A DNA stretch of 64,000 bases, taken from positions 5,332,001 to 5,396,000 of the forward strand of contig JANTQA010000033.1 of NCBI GenBank assembly GCA_027625915.1, read 5' to 3'. Shown here in pieces: positions 42,855-54,027 of this stretch (position 1 is its first letter; every line of letters begins with the position of its first letter). The translations under genes were made by a program, and so were the position numbers. A model generated the notes under the pieces. That model worked only from the letters and a program-made list of their open reading frames with translations. It was not told the origin of the DNA and searched no databases. Origin of the DNA: Anaeramoeba flamelloides. Its lineage: Eukaryota; Metamonada; Anaeramoebidae.

Positions 42855-44932
42855 AGGGTGTAATTTCAATAGATGTGTTATTCTTGGAAAAATTTTTTGA
42901 TTAATGTTCAATTTTTATATTTTGTAATATCCATATTTTTCGATTTTAGGAAAATATGATTCTAATATTTTTAATTGTTGGTATTTGAAATTTAAATCTG
43001 AAAAAAAAAATAATTGAATTAATTTTTTCAATTAGAGATCTGAATTTTCAATCAAAATAATCAAAAAAAAGTAAATCATTATAAAACCCAGGTTTCAAAA
43101 TAAAACTTGTACTTTTTCTTCTCCTTGTCCAAAGCAAAATATAATTCACTATCGATTTTATACTTATGTTTAAATAAATTTTGAAGTGATTTTTTGTTCT
43201 TATTTGAAGTAAATTTTATAGTAGGAAAGAAATTTAATCAAAATTATTAGTAATTTTTTCATTTTAAATTTATTTTTAGTTTTTTTGATGATGAAAAAAA
43301 TCTTAAAAAAATGACTCGATTTTTTGAGAAAAATTTTCCAAATTAATCCCAAACTTTTAGAATTTCTATTTTAACAACAGAACTTGAAAAAAATATATAC
43401 TATTGTTTAATAAATCTTTAAGGTATTTTACTCTTGAAACCTTAAATGTTTATGTATTCTAAACTGTTTATGAATTAAAAGATTAATTAAATTTACCTCG
43501 AATTTCCATTTTCCTTTTATGCAAATAGATTATAACATAATGAATTAAAAAATTTCAATAGAAGTTATCTGTTTTAAAATCGGACATATTCTGGCAAAAA
43601 TAACCATTTTATCCCCCTTTTAACAATAATTTTTGGTTTAAAAAGAAAAAAATTGGATAAAATTAACAAATAAATTCGAACTAAAATAAAAAATTTATAA
43701 TTTAACAATAGTAAATTTTATTTTTTTATTTTAAAAGTATTTGGATATTCCAGATATATTTTATAACAAATATATATATATATATATATAATTATTTGTA
43801 CATAAACACAAAATTTTCTCCAAAAATGATTTAAATGTGATAAAAAATGATTAAAAATTGAAATAAAAAAAAAAAAATTCTATTATTTGTTAGATATATT
43901 TTTTTGATATTTAGTAATTTGAATTTGTTATTTTTTTTTGTAAATTTTAAAGTCTTCATGAAGTATTAGATGTATATTTAATTTATTTTCTTAAACTCTT
44001 TGATTGTAATTTCCAACAATAATAACTACAATAAAGTAAATTGGGATATTTTATCTATTTTTTCAAATTGGTCCTATTAAATTAAAAAAAATTTGACAAT
44101 TACAAAAAACTTTGTAAAAAGGGATTGTATTGTATTGTAAGCTAAAATCTGATTGGTTTATGGGATGTGTTTCGATAGACTATTTTTCATGAGGATATGA
44201 CAAATTTAAATTTTTTCACTTTCTAGCAAAATATATCAATCTAAATTCACAATTTGCCCTGAAACTATTCAAAAATTAAAAAATAATCTTATAATATCTA
44301 AAATTATATCTTTCCATGAATAAATATTTTTTAAAAAAATTATTTCTATCCGCAATTTTGGATTTCATTTCTTGTAGAACATTCAATAAAAATTTTCAAG
44401 ATAAAATTAGAAAAACAATCATCAAATCATTACTGTTGTCAAAATAATGCATACTGAAAAGATTAATCCATATTTCTTCAAAATTAAAAGGATTTTTTTT
44501 TAGTATAGAATACTAATATCTTAACCAATCAAATATACGGACAATAAACCCTAAATAAACATGTATTTGGTTTCTAAAGTTCTATTATTTAAAATAAATT
44601 CAAAAAAATGAAGGATCAAATTGGAATATTTATCTCAAAAAATAGAATAATTTAAGAAAATTTTTAATTAATCAAAATCCAAACAAAAAAAGTGAAAAAA
44701 ATTAAGAAAAAATATGAACAAATTGCATGAATAATTTAAATTTTACTGAAAATGCCAAGGATTTTACGTTCAAAATTGATTTAAACTTAGGTATACTATT
44801 GGATAGTTAATTGGGTGTTCCATTGTAACATATAGAAAACAAAAGACAAATTATATTCTGAAACATGGAGTATGGTATATTTTTTAACATTTTATTAGGA
44901 TCGCTGTAAAAGTTTTTAATATTTTAATACTT
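42855..44932. other. Gene-free A+T-rich region with diverged repeats
   Basis: 43090-43200 is similar to 47600-47720 (TTCTTCTCCTTGTCCAAaGC and TTCACTA words), and 44540-44760 is similar to 28200-28360. A TA microsatellite is at about 43769-43791. No gene supported. Confidence 0.4.
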
Positions 44933-46142
44933 TTAAGGGGGTAAGTACATTTTTTATTTTTCGAGTGCCACCATTTATGTGAAACTGAATTCTTCAAATC
45001 ATTTCTTTAGCCAAATACATTGATATTTTCATAAATACTAGAGTGGAATATATCCTAGTAGAAGATATTTTCATACCAATAAAAAAAAACACAAATCAAA
45101 AAAAATGAAAAAATTGATTAAAAAAAAATAAATAAAAATGATTTATTACTTGATCTTATCTATAATATTTTACACAATAACTTATTCTTTATTTGGTTTT
45201 ATTTTTAATTCTTTATGAAAAAAAGTTTGTTTGGAAAATTTTTGATAAAAAGTTTACTGTTTATTTGGAAAGAATTTCCAAAATGAATTTAAAAATCCTA
45301 TTTTCATTTTTTTCATCTAATTCTAGTCTGGGCTCAGAAAATCAAATATTTTTTTAATTCTTCTTGAGAATAAGGGTTTATTGGACAACTTCATTTGATT
45401 TTATAGATATTTATTTTCCATTAAAATGAGAAATCAAAAAAATTCTGAATCTGATTGAAATTTTATCTAGAATTTTTCAATTATTTTGGGATTGAATCTT
45501 TTGTAGCTGTATTTTGATTCCAAGAATTCAATAACCTTAATTTCTCTTTTTGAAATAGTATCCTTTGTTTTGGCTTGGTTTGATAAAAATATTTGTAAAA
45601 AGAATTTTGATGCCAAATTTGTCACGAAAGGGTTTTTTAAAAGATTAATAAATAGTAATGGGGCGAGAAATTCAAGGAAAAAATATTTTGTATTCAAACA
45701 AACTAAGAAGATAAAGAAAAAAAATCATGGAAAATAGGCTTTTATCGATTTTTTTTTTTTCATTTTTGATTTCAACAAATTTATTTGGAATGGTGTTCTT
45801 TCCTTTTTGGTGTTCTAAAAGAAAATATTTGTTTTAAATACACACCCTTTCGGGTATATTTTTTTGGTTTTATTCTTTGATTAATTTCAATCGTTCGTAT
45901 AAACACATCTCTAGATCTAAAACCAAATTAAATAAAACCAAAAATTTCATCAAAAAAAAATGTTCAAAAAATTGAAAAATTTAAGATTCAACTCTGAATT
46001 ACTTTGATTCTTTTCACGAATAGACTAGCGGATGGTGTTTTGGTTTCAAAGTTTCAATATCTGGTGGCACTCAAAAATATTTTTCGGTAATGTTAACACA
46101 ATTAAATTATTTTCAAAATGGTTAAATGTACTTACCTCCTTA
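44933..46142. mobile_element. TTAA-bounded TIR element, about 1.2 kb
   Basis: Left end TTAAGGGGGTAAGTACATTT and right end AATGTACTTACCTCCTTAA are inverted repeats, and GAGTGCCACCA near the left is mirrored by TGGTGGCACTC near the right. TTAA sits at both outer edges, as expected for piggyBac-type insertion. Inside lies a spliced minus-strand reading frame (next entry). A similar end occurs near 7052. Confidence 0.6.
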
Positions 46143-46194
46143 ATTTCATAAAAGTATAACAGGCTTTGAATAGAATCCTTTTGGATGATGCCAT
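45467..46194 (-). CDS. Possible three-exon small gene (121 residues) in the TTAA element
   Basis: Exons 46136-46194 (ATG at 46194, donor GTAAGT), 45846-45916 (acceptor GTTTTAG, donor GTGTGT) and 45467-45702 (acceptor TTCTTAG after a pyrimidine tract). All three phases agree, giving a protein that begins MASSKRILFKACYTF, has a basic middle (NQRIKPKKYTRK), a hydrophobic stretch (FLEFLAPLLFINLL) and a charged C terminus (KVIEFLESKYSYKRF). Not recognised; no transposase motif seen. Oddity: the first donor lies within the element's terminal repeat, so most of exon 1 is flanking host sequence. Either a host gene was invaded, the element supplies exons, or the reading is chance. Confidence 0.35.
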
Positions 46195-46664
46195 TATCCT
46201 CAAGAAATTTGTGAAATCGTAATAATAGATATCAAAAAGAAAACAAAATTATTGTTTTTTCTTCAGCTTATCCATAATAAAAATTAATTTTGTTTTCAGT
46301 CAAAATTGGAAAAGATAATTTTTTCACAAAGTCTTACATCATTGAACAATCTTAACTTGTTCTTTTTGGGTGGTATATTGGTTGAGTTGGAAAAGGGAAT
46401 ATTTTTGAGACAAAACGATTTTCTTGTAATTATCCCATTCTCGTTCAGTTCAAAAATACTTTTGTAAGATTTTTTATTAGTAAATCTGATTAAATACTTA
46501 AAAGCACTTAATTAAATGATTTTAATTTTAAATTAGCTTTATTTGGAACAAAATTACAAAAATTGACAGAGTTCTAAGTGTTATTTTTCAAAAATAATCT
46601 TTCATTTTTTAAAAAGTAAATCTGTAATTTTTATCTTTGTATTTAAAACGAAACATCATTTATT
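46195..46664. other. Divergent intergenic region
   Basis: About 470 bp between the two oppositely oriented candidates. Short stretches on both strands look coding-like (for example near 46340-46470) but do not resolve into exons in phase with either neighbour. Confidence 0.3.
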
Positions 46665-49633
46665 ATGAACAATAGCAACCAACAAAATTCTAAAAAAAAT
46701 TACCTTCATACCCAAAGTCAAAACACTACGCCAGAGCAACCAAAAAAATTATGTCGTAAGTTTTTTTGTTATACATTCTTTTAAATATTGAATTTTTTTT
46801 TTGTTTTTTTAATAAACTGAGTTTTGTACAATAAAAAATCTTGTGAAAGGGATCTTTCAAAGACTTTTGAGATCCAGATCTTGGATTCTTTTCGAGGGTG
46901 TAAAAAAATTCACAGCCCAATCAGATTTTGATCTTGTTTGACTGTCGATTATTTTAATAACCATTTTCGGTAGAACGAATTTTTTACATTTAAGGGATTA
47001 GCCCCAAGACAGATTCGTTTATAATTAAAGTATGTTGTAATTGGGTGTAAATGGTATGAGTGAACCATGCCGTAAATAGTTTCTGTGACTCTAAAAAATC
47101 TATTATACATTTTATTGCACAATAAATTATTACATTTTTTACCTAGGATCACTCATAAATTATTACACTTTTGGATAATTTTTTATTTTAATTACTTTTT
47201 AAAACCCAAGAATAGAAACTCAAAATAATAGTATTCCAGTATTTAAAAATTCATATTTAGAACTTTCAAAAGTAATTATTTTTTCATTTTTTTAATTTCA
47301 AAGGTTTACTCAATACAGTTATCAAAATAATTCGTTCCCATCGACTATAATCAGTGTTCCAAAATATACTATTTGTTAAAAAATAAATGGAACATAATTT
47401 TCATTCAGCTTTCCCAAAATTGTGATTTTTAAAATCATGTAACTTTTCAAATTTTTTAGTTCTTAAAATCAGTTTAAATTCTTCCTTTCCTTTAGAATTG
47501 GGTTCTTTGGATGATTGTTTTATTAATTCTGAGAATGTTTTTTTTTTAGGAAGCAGAATGAAAATTTTGATCTTTTTATTTTAAAATTAACAGTAATCGG
47601 TGCTTTTTTTTCTTCTTGTTCCAAGGCAACATCCAATTCACTACCCAATGGTTTATATAAGTTCAAATAAAACGAGAAAATTACGAAAAATTATCAACAA
47701 ATTTCGTTCATAATTTAAAATTTACTTATAATACCAAGGAGTTTACCTTCAAAACCGATTTGAACTTTTTTGTTTTTTTTGTGTAAAATTTTCTTAAATT
47801 TACTCTTATTATTTGAGACAAATTTTCCAATTTGATCCTTCATTTTTGAATTTCTTCTCAAATAATAGAACTTTAAGAAACCAGTACCATACTTACTTAT
47901 AGTTCATTGCCAGTTTCTTTGATTCGGTTAAGGTATAGGTCTTCTTTAACAAAAGAACATGTTTTTTTTTTTGAAACACAGATTAAACTTTTCGGCACGC
48001 ATTATTTTGACAACAGTAATCATCAACTTAAAAAACCCAAAGACTGATTAGTTTTGTTTCTTTGTTAGATACTCCAGTTTATTATCAATGTATTTCCAAT
48101 ATGTGTGAAATAATTTGTAAAAATAATCTCTTTGTTAATTATTTAATTTTTTAAAAAATTGAATTTTTTTTTTTTTTTATTGAAGAAGTGTAATTTACAC
48201 TCTAAATGCCCTTATACTTAAATTTCCGTTTAGGGATTTAAGCGTAAAATCATAGATTTCACGATTATTAATTAATGGAAATAATTTTAAGCTATTATAG
48301 ATTTAAAATTATTTCATTAAAATTTAATTCTTGTAACTTATTCAGAAAAATCAATCTATCATTTTCATAAGGGGGACATACCCATATAAAAATCTTTATT
48401 TTAATATTCCGGGCAACAAAGAATTGTTATTGTATAATAATGATCAAAATGTCAATAAACAGCGTAAAAAATTTTTATAATGTGAGAAATAAAATGAATT
48501 TAAATGATTTACTTTTTCTGAAAAAAGAGAAATAAAAATTGATCTAACAAAAAAAAAATACTTTTTTGGATTTTTTAGTTGATCAGAATTTTTTGACACT
48601 TGGCATTTTAAAAATTTTAAAGTAGAGAATACCACCAATAATATATTTTAAAATTTTACCTTGTTGTCATAGAGTACTGATCCCTTAATTAAAATTTTTT
48701 TATTTCTAATTGAATTTGTGAAGATCTTTTAGTTTTTCATCTAATCAGTAGTAAAATATTTTCAGAAATTGAAATAAAAATTTACATTATTGGAAAATGA
48801 CGATAATTCAAAAATAATTTGATAATTTTTTCCTATTAAATTGGTTTGTGAACATCTTTTTTTAATTAGAGTCATTGTCGTATAACAAGATTCGGTAATT
48901 GAAATAAAACTATTTCATTTTTTTGATTGGAAAATGAAAGTCCAATCTGGTCACAAGTGTTTTTTTTTTTATCTTTTTTCTCTCAAATTATTCATTACTT
49001 TTATCCAAATTTAAATAAACTAATTTTTCATCTTCCAAAAAAATAGGTACAAAAACTTGGAGAAACCATCTTCTTATTCCTTCCAAAAAGGCCGGAAGAA
49101 AGGCAAGTGAGCAGCTTTTATTATCCCTAACAAGTCTTTCCAATTATGGCTTCAATATTAATTCAAAAAACCAAGCTGAAGAAACTATTTTAATATGCCC
49201 ACCTCAGCAAACAATTAATGAAAGTTTTTTTGATCTTGTTGACCCCGGTTTTGGGCAAATTTTGGATACAGAAGAAGAAATTAATAATGGAATAAACCAA
49301 CAAGAACCACAAACAATAAATTACAACGAAAAAGAAAATGAAAAAGAAATTGAAATCGAAATGGAAAATGAAAATGGAAATGGAAATGGAATGGGAAATG
49401 AAAACAAAAGTGGGAATGATAACGAAAAAGGAAAGGAAAAGGAAAAGGAAAAAAAAAATGAAGATTTAAAACAAATAAAAATCGAAAACGAAAATGAAAA
49501 TGGGCAACGAAAACGAAATAAAAAACAAAAAAATTTAAATACATATAAAGAAATGATCGAAATCGAAAAAGGTATTGAAACGAACAAATTAAAAAAAAAA
49601 ACATTTTTTTTTGAAAAAAAAAGTAACAACTAA
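46665..49633 (+). CDS. Unrecognised three-exon protein (251 residues), Lys/Glu/Asn-rich C terminus
   Basis: Exons 46665-46755 (ATG, donor GTAAGT), 46822-46899 (acceptor CTGAG, donor GTAAAA) and 49047-49633 (acceptor AATAG), with introns of 66 and 2147 bases; all phases agree. The N-terminal 30 residues are Asn/Gln-rich. Residues about 28-95 look folded and contain SCERDLSKTFEIQILDSFRG then CTKTWRNHLLIPSKKAGRK. Next come an acidic piece (FFDLVDPGFGQILDTEEE) and a long K/E/N tract. I do not recognise a family; the cysteines are too few to call a zinc finger. Exons 1 and 2 are short and only supported by phase, so the 5' structure is less certain than the last exon. The large intron holds several repeats listed separately. 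Confidence 0.55.
46991..48165. mobile_element. R3 element copy C, split by a later insertion, inside an intron
   Basis: Left part 46991-47340 begins TTAAGGGATTAG. The family sequence resumes at about 47986 (AATCATCAAC, then AAAGACTGATTAGTTTTG). The 640 bp between hold R12 and another repeat. No coding capacity. Confidence 0.6.
47367..47597. mobile_element. R12 element copy 1, nested in R3 copy C
   Basis: Left arm TACTATTTGTTA, then AATTTTCATTCAGCTTTCC; the right arm is the decayed complement (AGAATGAAAATTTTGAT). The second copy is at 57942-58168. About 230 bp. Confidence 0.65.
48380..48690. repeat. R13 copy 3 (partial), inside an intron
   Basis: Shares TTGATCTAAC, GTTGATCAGAATTTTTTGACACTTGGCATTT and the following AGTAGAGAATA with 1-550. 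Confidence 0.6.
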
Positions 49634-50468
49634 TTACTTGTCCTTCAAAACAAAAAAACAGTTTAAAAAATCCAAATATTGGGTCATTTGTTGGATTTAA
49701 AATCAAGTTTATATAAATTCCTTTTTATTGTGATGAATGATACTTTAACCACTCAAGGCGATAACATATTAATTAATATTCTGCCCATATTTTCACATAA
49801 ATGTTTTTATCCCAAATCGCCACCAAAAGAAAAGATGTATTTATTCATTTTTGAGCGTTGATGTTTTGAAAGAAATTATACTTTTACTCATGAAAATGGG
49901 TTAAAAATTAATTATTTTTAATATTTTTTTTTAGAAAGGATTAGAATACAAATCAGATACATTTATAATATATAATACTGAATCTGATTTTAATTTAAAA
50001 TAATTGTAATTTTTATTTTCTCTGAATGACACAGAGAAAATTACAAACCATTTGAATAATAAAATCCTTTAAATTTTATTATTATGTAAAATATAAATAT
50101 TTTTTAGTTACTAGTTTTTAGTTTTTATTATTTTTTTTATTTCATCCAATAAAAATCCTAAAAAAATAACTGATGATAAATATTGAAAGTGTCTAGTTTT
50201 TACAGAATTCAAAGGAATAGAGAAAAATCCTTGATTTTACTCAATTCTTTTTAAATTCTGAAAAATCTAAACACCCTTTTTTTTTTTAATATTTTTTGAA
50301 ATAAACCGAAAATTTCTTAAATTTTCTGTTTATTTCAAAAAGTAAAAAAAACCTAGTATAAAATCATAAAAAAATATTTTTTCGAATTTAAAAGAACAAA
50401 TAATTCTTTAAAACACGATCCTGAAAAAATTTTTTTTAAACAAAAATTAAACGTTTGATAATTTTTCA
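49634..50468. other. Spacer downstream of the three-exon gene, with a short hairpin
   Basis: 50299-50338 is a hairpin of the form GAAATAAACCGAAAATTTC paired with its complement, repeated at 51549-51588. A 43-codon ATG frame at about 49734 is not supported by splice signals. Confidence 0.4.
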
Positions 50469-50718
50469 CTTTTATTTAACCTCACTTATAATAAACACTC
50501 TTGGTAATAAAAGATCTTTGATCAGAAATTATTTTTTGTTATATTTTACAATTGAATTTAGAAAATCCAATTTTACAGGTTCTAGTAATATTTTTTTTCA
50601 AATTTAATAGTAAAAAATTTGAATATTTTTTTTTTAATAGTTAAGAGGTTATAATCATATATTTTAAAAGTATTTTAAATTAAATATATGTCTTTCAAAT
50701 GGATGACCAGTTATTTTG

Positions 50719-51478
50719 ACGCTTAATGGAATAGAGTCTACCAAGGGGAAGCTTAGGATTAAAGTATGTTGTTATTGGGCCTAACCACGTTAGTACAACA
50801 TGGTTCAAATGTCTCTAAAAAATCGATTAGTCAAGTAGTAAAATTTGTTGATCTCATCAATTGAAAATGATCTATGTATTCATTAGAAAAAATTCAAACA
50901 ATTTCAGAAAAAAATCTGCATTTCGCCATAAATTTAAAGGTTGAATTATCAATATTCAGACTACAAAATCACAGAATATCTTTCTTGAAATTGTGGCGAA
51001 ATGTAGATTAGTAGTAAAAAATTCGTTTATTTATAAAAATTAAATAATTAAACCAATAAATTTTTTTGACGAATTATTTCTGAAATCATGCAAATATATT
51101 GATATTACAAGTATCTTATAAAAAAGCAAACAAAACAAATCAGTCCATGGGTTTTTATGTTGATGATTATTGAGTTAATCTTTAAATTAAAAAATTATAA
51201 AAATAGTTACTTTTGGAAGTTCTAAATCAAAATTATTAAATACCAGAAAATTGTATTTTGGGTTTATGTTTTTAAATTGAGAAAAGGAATTAAAATTTTT
51301 GAAAATGAAACTTGTGTAATAGTGATCCTTAGTAAAAAATGTAATAATTTATTGTGCAATAAGATTTATAATAGATTTTTTAGGGCGATTTGAGCCATGG
51401 TACACTAATATCATTTACACTTAATTACAGCATACTTTGATTATAGAGAAATCAATGGTGACGTAAATCCCTTAAAGA
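50719..51478. mobile_element. R3 element copy D
   Basis: Ends GACGCTTAATGG and GTAAATCCCTTAAAG, with the family interior (TGCATTTCGCCATAAATTTAAAG and its inverted partner). About 760 bp, with both arms readable. Confidence 0.7.
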
Positions 51479-51610
51479 ATTATTTATTGATATAAATTGG
51501 AAAAAAATTTTTTTTTTGATTTTTCCGTTAGGTTTTTTTTACTTTTTGGAATAAACCGGAAATTTCTGAAATTTTCGGTTTATTTCCAAAATTAAACCAA
51601 ACCGCCATTA

Positions 51611-51790
51611 GCTTTTCCAAAATTTAAACGAATTGAGTAAACTCAAAGATTTTTTTCTATTCTTTTGAATTTTTGAAAAGCTAGGCACTCTATGGACACT
51701 CTGGTTAGGTTTTTCATAAATTTAAAAGAATGGAGTAAAATCAAGGATTTTTCTATATTCTTTTGAATTGTGGGAAATCTAGATAAGGAA
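51611..51790. repeat. Two short hairpin repeats
   Basis: 51611-51686 and 51713-51783 share AATTGAGTAAAaTCAAaGATTTTT followed by TATTCTTTTGAATT and pair internally. A third, inverted copy is at about 50195-50275. Confidence 0.5.
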
Positions 51791-52147
51791 TAATATCCTC
51801 AGTTAGTTTATTTTTCTTTATTTATGTTTTTTATAAGAGTGGAGTGTTTTCAAAACTATTAGTTATTCTCTATTCAAAAAAATAACCGAAAGTTGAATTT
51901 AAGTAAAATTCATAGTGTGTATATTTAAAAAAATTTACCCCCAAATAGACCTTTTTTCTAGACCAGAAAGTTTTAAAAATCGTGATTATACTGACAATAA
52001 TAAATTGAATATCCTCATGGATTTGAAGTTCTGTAATTTTGATTATATGGTGAATAAAGTCTATTATTTAAGATGATAGTTTAAGGATCCTAGTAGTTGC
52101 GTCTAACTTTTTGTATACAATTTTATTCTTTCATGATAGTGTAAGCC

Positions 52148-52536
52148 AAATTTCAAAATTAGGGGCAAACTTTTTTTATTAAAGTCAGTTTCACTTTTAA
52201 AGCACAAACTTTCAACGAAATTTAAGGCACAAAAAAATCTCAAATTAAGGCACAAAATTTGTAATTTTTTTTTTTTACAATTTATTTTTACTAGAATTTA
52301 AATTTTGTGCTTTAATTTGAGATTTTTTTTGTGCCTTAAAAGTGAAACTGACTTTATTATTTTTTTCTAATTTCATTTATCTTTCAAAAAATAAAATGGT
52401 TACACTATATTTATGTTTATTAATCTATATTGATTATTATCTCTAAACACCTTTAGTAAAATACATTATTATTCAAAAAAAAAAAAAATTAAAAAAATTT
52501 TTTTCTGATGAAAAATCTGCCCCTATTTTTGAAATA
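52148..52536. mobile_element. Small TIR element carrying R1 copy 4
   Basis: Ends AAATTTCAAAATTAGGGGCA and TGCCCCTATTTTTGAAATAT are inverted repeats, similar in style to R11 (61462). R1 copy 4 sits inside. Confidence 0.5.
52180..52356. mobile_element. R1 MITE copy 4
   Basis: Ends AAAGTCAGTTTCACTTTTAA and TTAAAAGTGAAACTGACTTT; arms with AAGGCACAAA/TGTGCCTTA. A near-complete hairpin. Confidence 0.8.
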
Positions 52537-52869
52537 TAGCTTATTCCAAATAATTGGTTCCCTATTTACAAGGTATTCTTAAGAAATAAAATACTTTTAA
52601 AATCTAATAAAACGACCAGTTATCTTTGAAGAAAAACCTATTCAAATTTTTTACTTTTAAATTTGAAAAATAAATATTACTAGAACCTAAAAAATTTGAT
52701 TTTCAACTTAAATAGTGTAATACCTACAAAAATATTTTTTGATCAAAGATCTTTTATCTACCAATAGTGTTTATTATAAGTGAAGTTATTTAAAGGGGTA
52801 AAATTAGCAAATGTTAAATTTTTTGTTATAAATATTTTTTAATGATCTTGTTGTCTTAAAATGAAAAGT

Positions 52870-53220
52870 GAATTTTACCTGTTTTAAATAAAATTGTGAT
52901 TTTTACATTAACTATGATACTTTTCTGTGATGCCCCCAAGGGCCAGGAAACTTGGATATGTGTTGGTTGTCTGTAGTTACATTCTAATGTATTTAAAAAA
53001 GAAATGAAGTGATTTGGAGTAGAAATGTTATGAGAAAATCTTAAATACTTTTTTTCAAATTCAAACAAACCCAAACATCTCCAATAGTTTATTAAATCTA
53101 ATTTATTGTCATTTAAAACATTGGAGATATTCTACCAAGTTTCCTGGCCCTTGGTGGCATCACAGAAAAGTATCATAGTTAATGTAAAAATCATAATTTT
53201 ATCAAAAAACAGGTAAATTC
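52870..53220. mobile_element. R9 TIR element beside the tRNA gene
   Basis: Arms of about 86 bp (52870-52956 and 53135-53220) pair closely, including GGGCCAGGAAACTTGG with CCAAGTTTCCTGGCCC and AACTATGATACTTTTCTGTGATG with its complement. The centre (about 180 bp) has no gene. It ends about 120 bp beyond the 3' end of the tRNA. Confidence 0.75.
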
Positions 53221-53331
53221 AAGAAATCATTTTATCTCTGTTTTGTTGAAAAAAATTCTGAACAGTTTCTATTGAGTGATATCAGAGAAATTTTATAAAA
53301 AAGATTGATGATTCCAAAAAAAAGAATTGAG

Positions 53332-53339
53332 AAAAAAAA
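53332..53339 (-). terminator. Pol III terminator of the tRNA gene
   Basis: A run of eight T on the minus strand follows the tRNA 3' end by one base, the usual RNA polymerase III stop signal. Confidence 0.8.
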
Positions 53340-53411
53340 CGATCCAGGTAGGGCTCGAACCTACGACCTTCTGATTAGAAATCAGACGCGCTACCACTGC
53401 GCTACAGGACC
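53340..53411 (-). tRNA. tRNA-Arg, anticodon UCU
   Basis: 72 bases that fold as a cloverleaf: D stem GCGC/GCGC, anticodon stem TCTGA/TCAGA with loop TTTCTAA (anticodon TCT, reads AGA), T stem GTAGG/CCTAC with loop TTCGAGC. Internal A box TAGCGCAGTGG and B box GGTTCGAGCCC match Pol III consensus. CCA is not encoded and there is no intron. The acceptor stem has a T6-T67 mismatch and a G2-T71 wobble, so six of seven positions pair. Confidence 0.93.
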
Positions 53412-54027
53412 ATACATTAAAATGGTTAATTTCTCTATTATGATTTAAATAAAGAAAAAATTAAACATTTCTATTTTTAAAAACAACTAAAAATTCTCTA
53501 AATAATCCCAACTTTACAACGAAATACAAAATTAAAAGATTAGAAAACAAACTGAAATCTTCTACTTTCAATTCTTACATCAAATATTTAAAACAATTAT
53601 GGAAAAAATGCGAATAATTTCCAATAACAAAAAATTTCAGAAAAGATAATTATAAAATCCATCTGAAAACACTACTCCACATTTACTTTGAATAACAGAT
53701 TTTATTTCAAAGTTAATTTTGAAATTAAGAATTGAATATGAAATTTCGGTAATTTTTAAATATTAAATAATGTACTGAAAAGCAAAATAAAAAACTAGGA
53801 ACAAAAACCCTGACACACAAAAATTGACTTCAATACTTTTCAACACAACAAAATAAATAAAAAAAAACATATACCTTCTCATAATCCCTTCATGAGCTAA
53901 AATTTGCAAACCTACAGAAAAAAAGAGTGATTTGAAGAATATTTAAACAGATCTTTTGAGAATATTAACAAGAATTTTAACTTTTAATATTTTACATTTT
54001 TTTTAATTTTAATTGTTTTTTATTCAA
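53412..54027. other. Spacer between the tRNA and the His/Arg-rich gene
   Basis: A+T-rich; nothing supported beyond the upstream sides of both genes. Confidence 0.4.

Larger units (their letters stand above)
50469..52797. mobile_element. Outer TIR element with nested elements inside
   Basis: Arms at about 50469-50640 and 52645-52797 are inverted repeats: CACTTATAATAAACACT with AGTGTTTATTATAAGTG, AAAGATCTTTGATCA with TGATCAAAGATCTTTT, and GGTTCTAGTAATATT with AATATTACTAGAACC. Between them lie R3 copy D, repeated short hairpins, and a smaller TIR element that itself contains R1 copy 4. About 2.3 kb; no transposase seen. Confidence 0.6.

Noticed and set aside
46340-46490. Protein-like stretch on the minus strand (SIFELNENGIITRKSF) and another on the plus strand
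   Set aside because: Neither has splice sites in phase with its neighbours, and both strands look equally coding, so no call was made.
49679-49861. Short plus-strand frame after the three-exon gene
   Set aside because: Joining it to the preceding exon needs an intron of about 40 bases and runs into a stop; there is no independent support.
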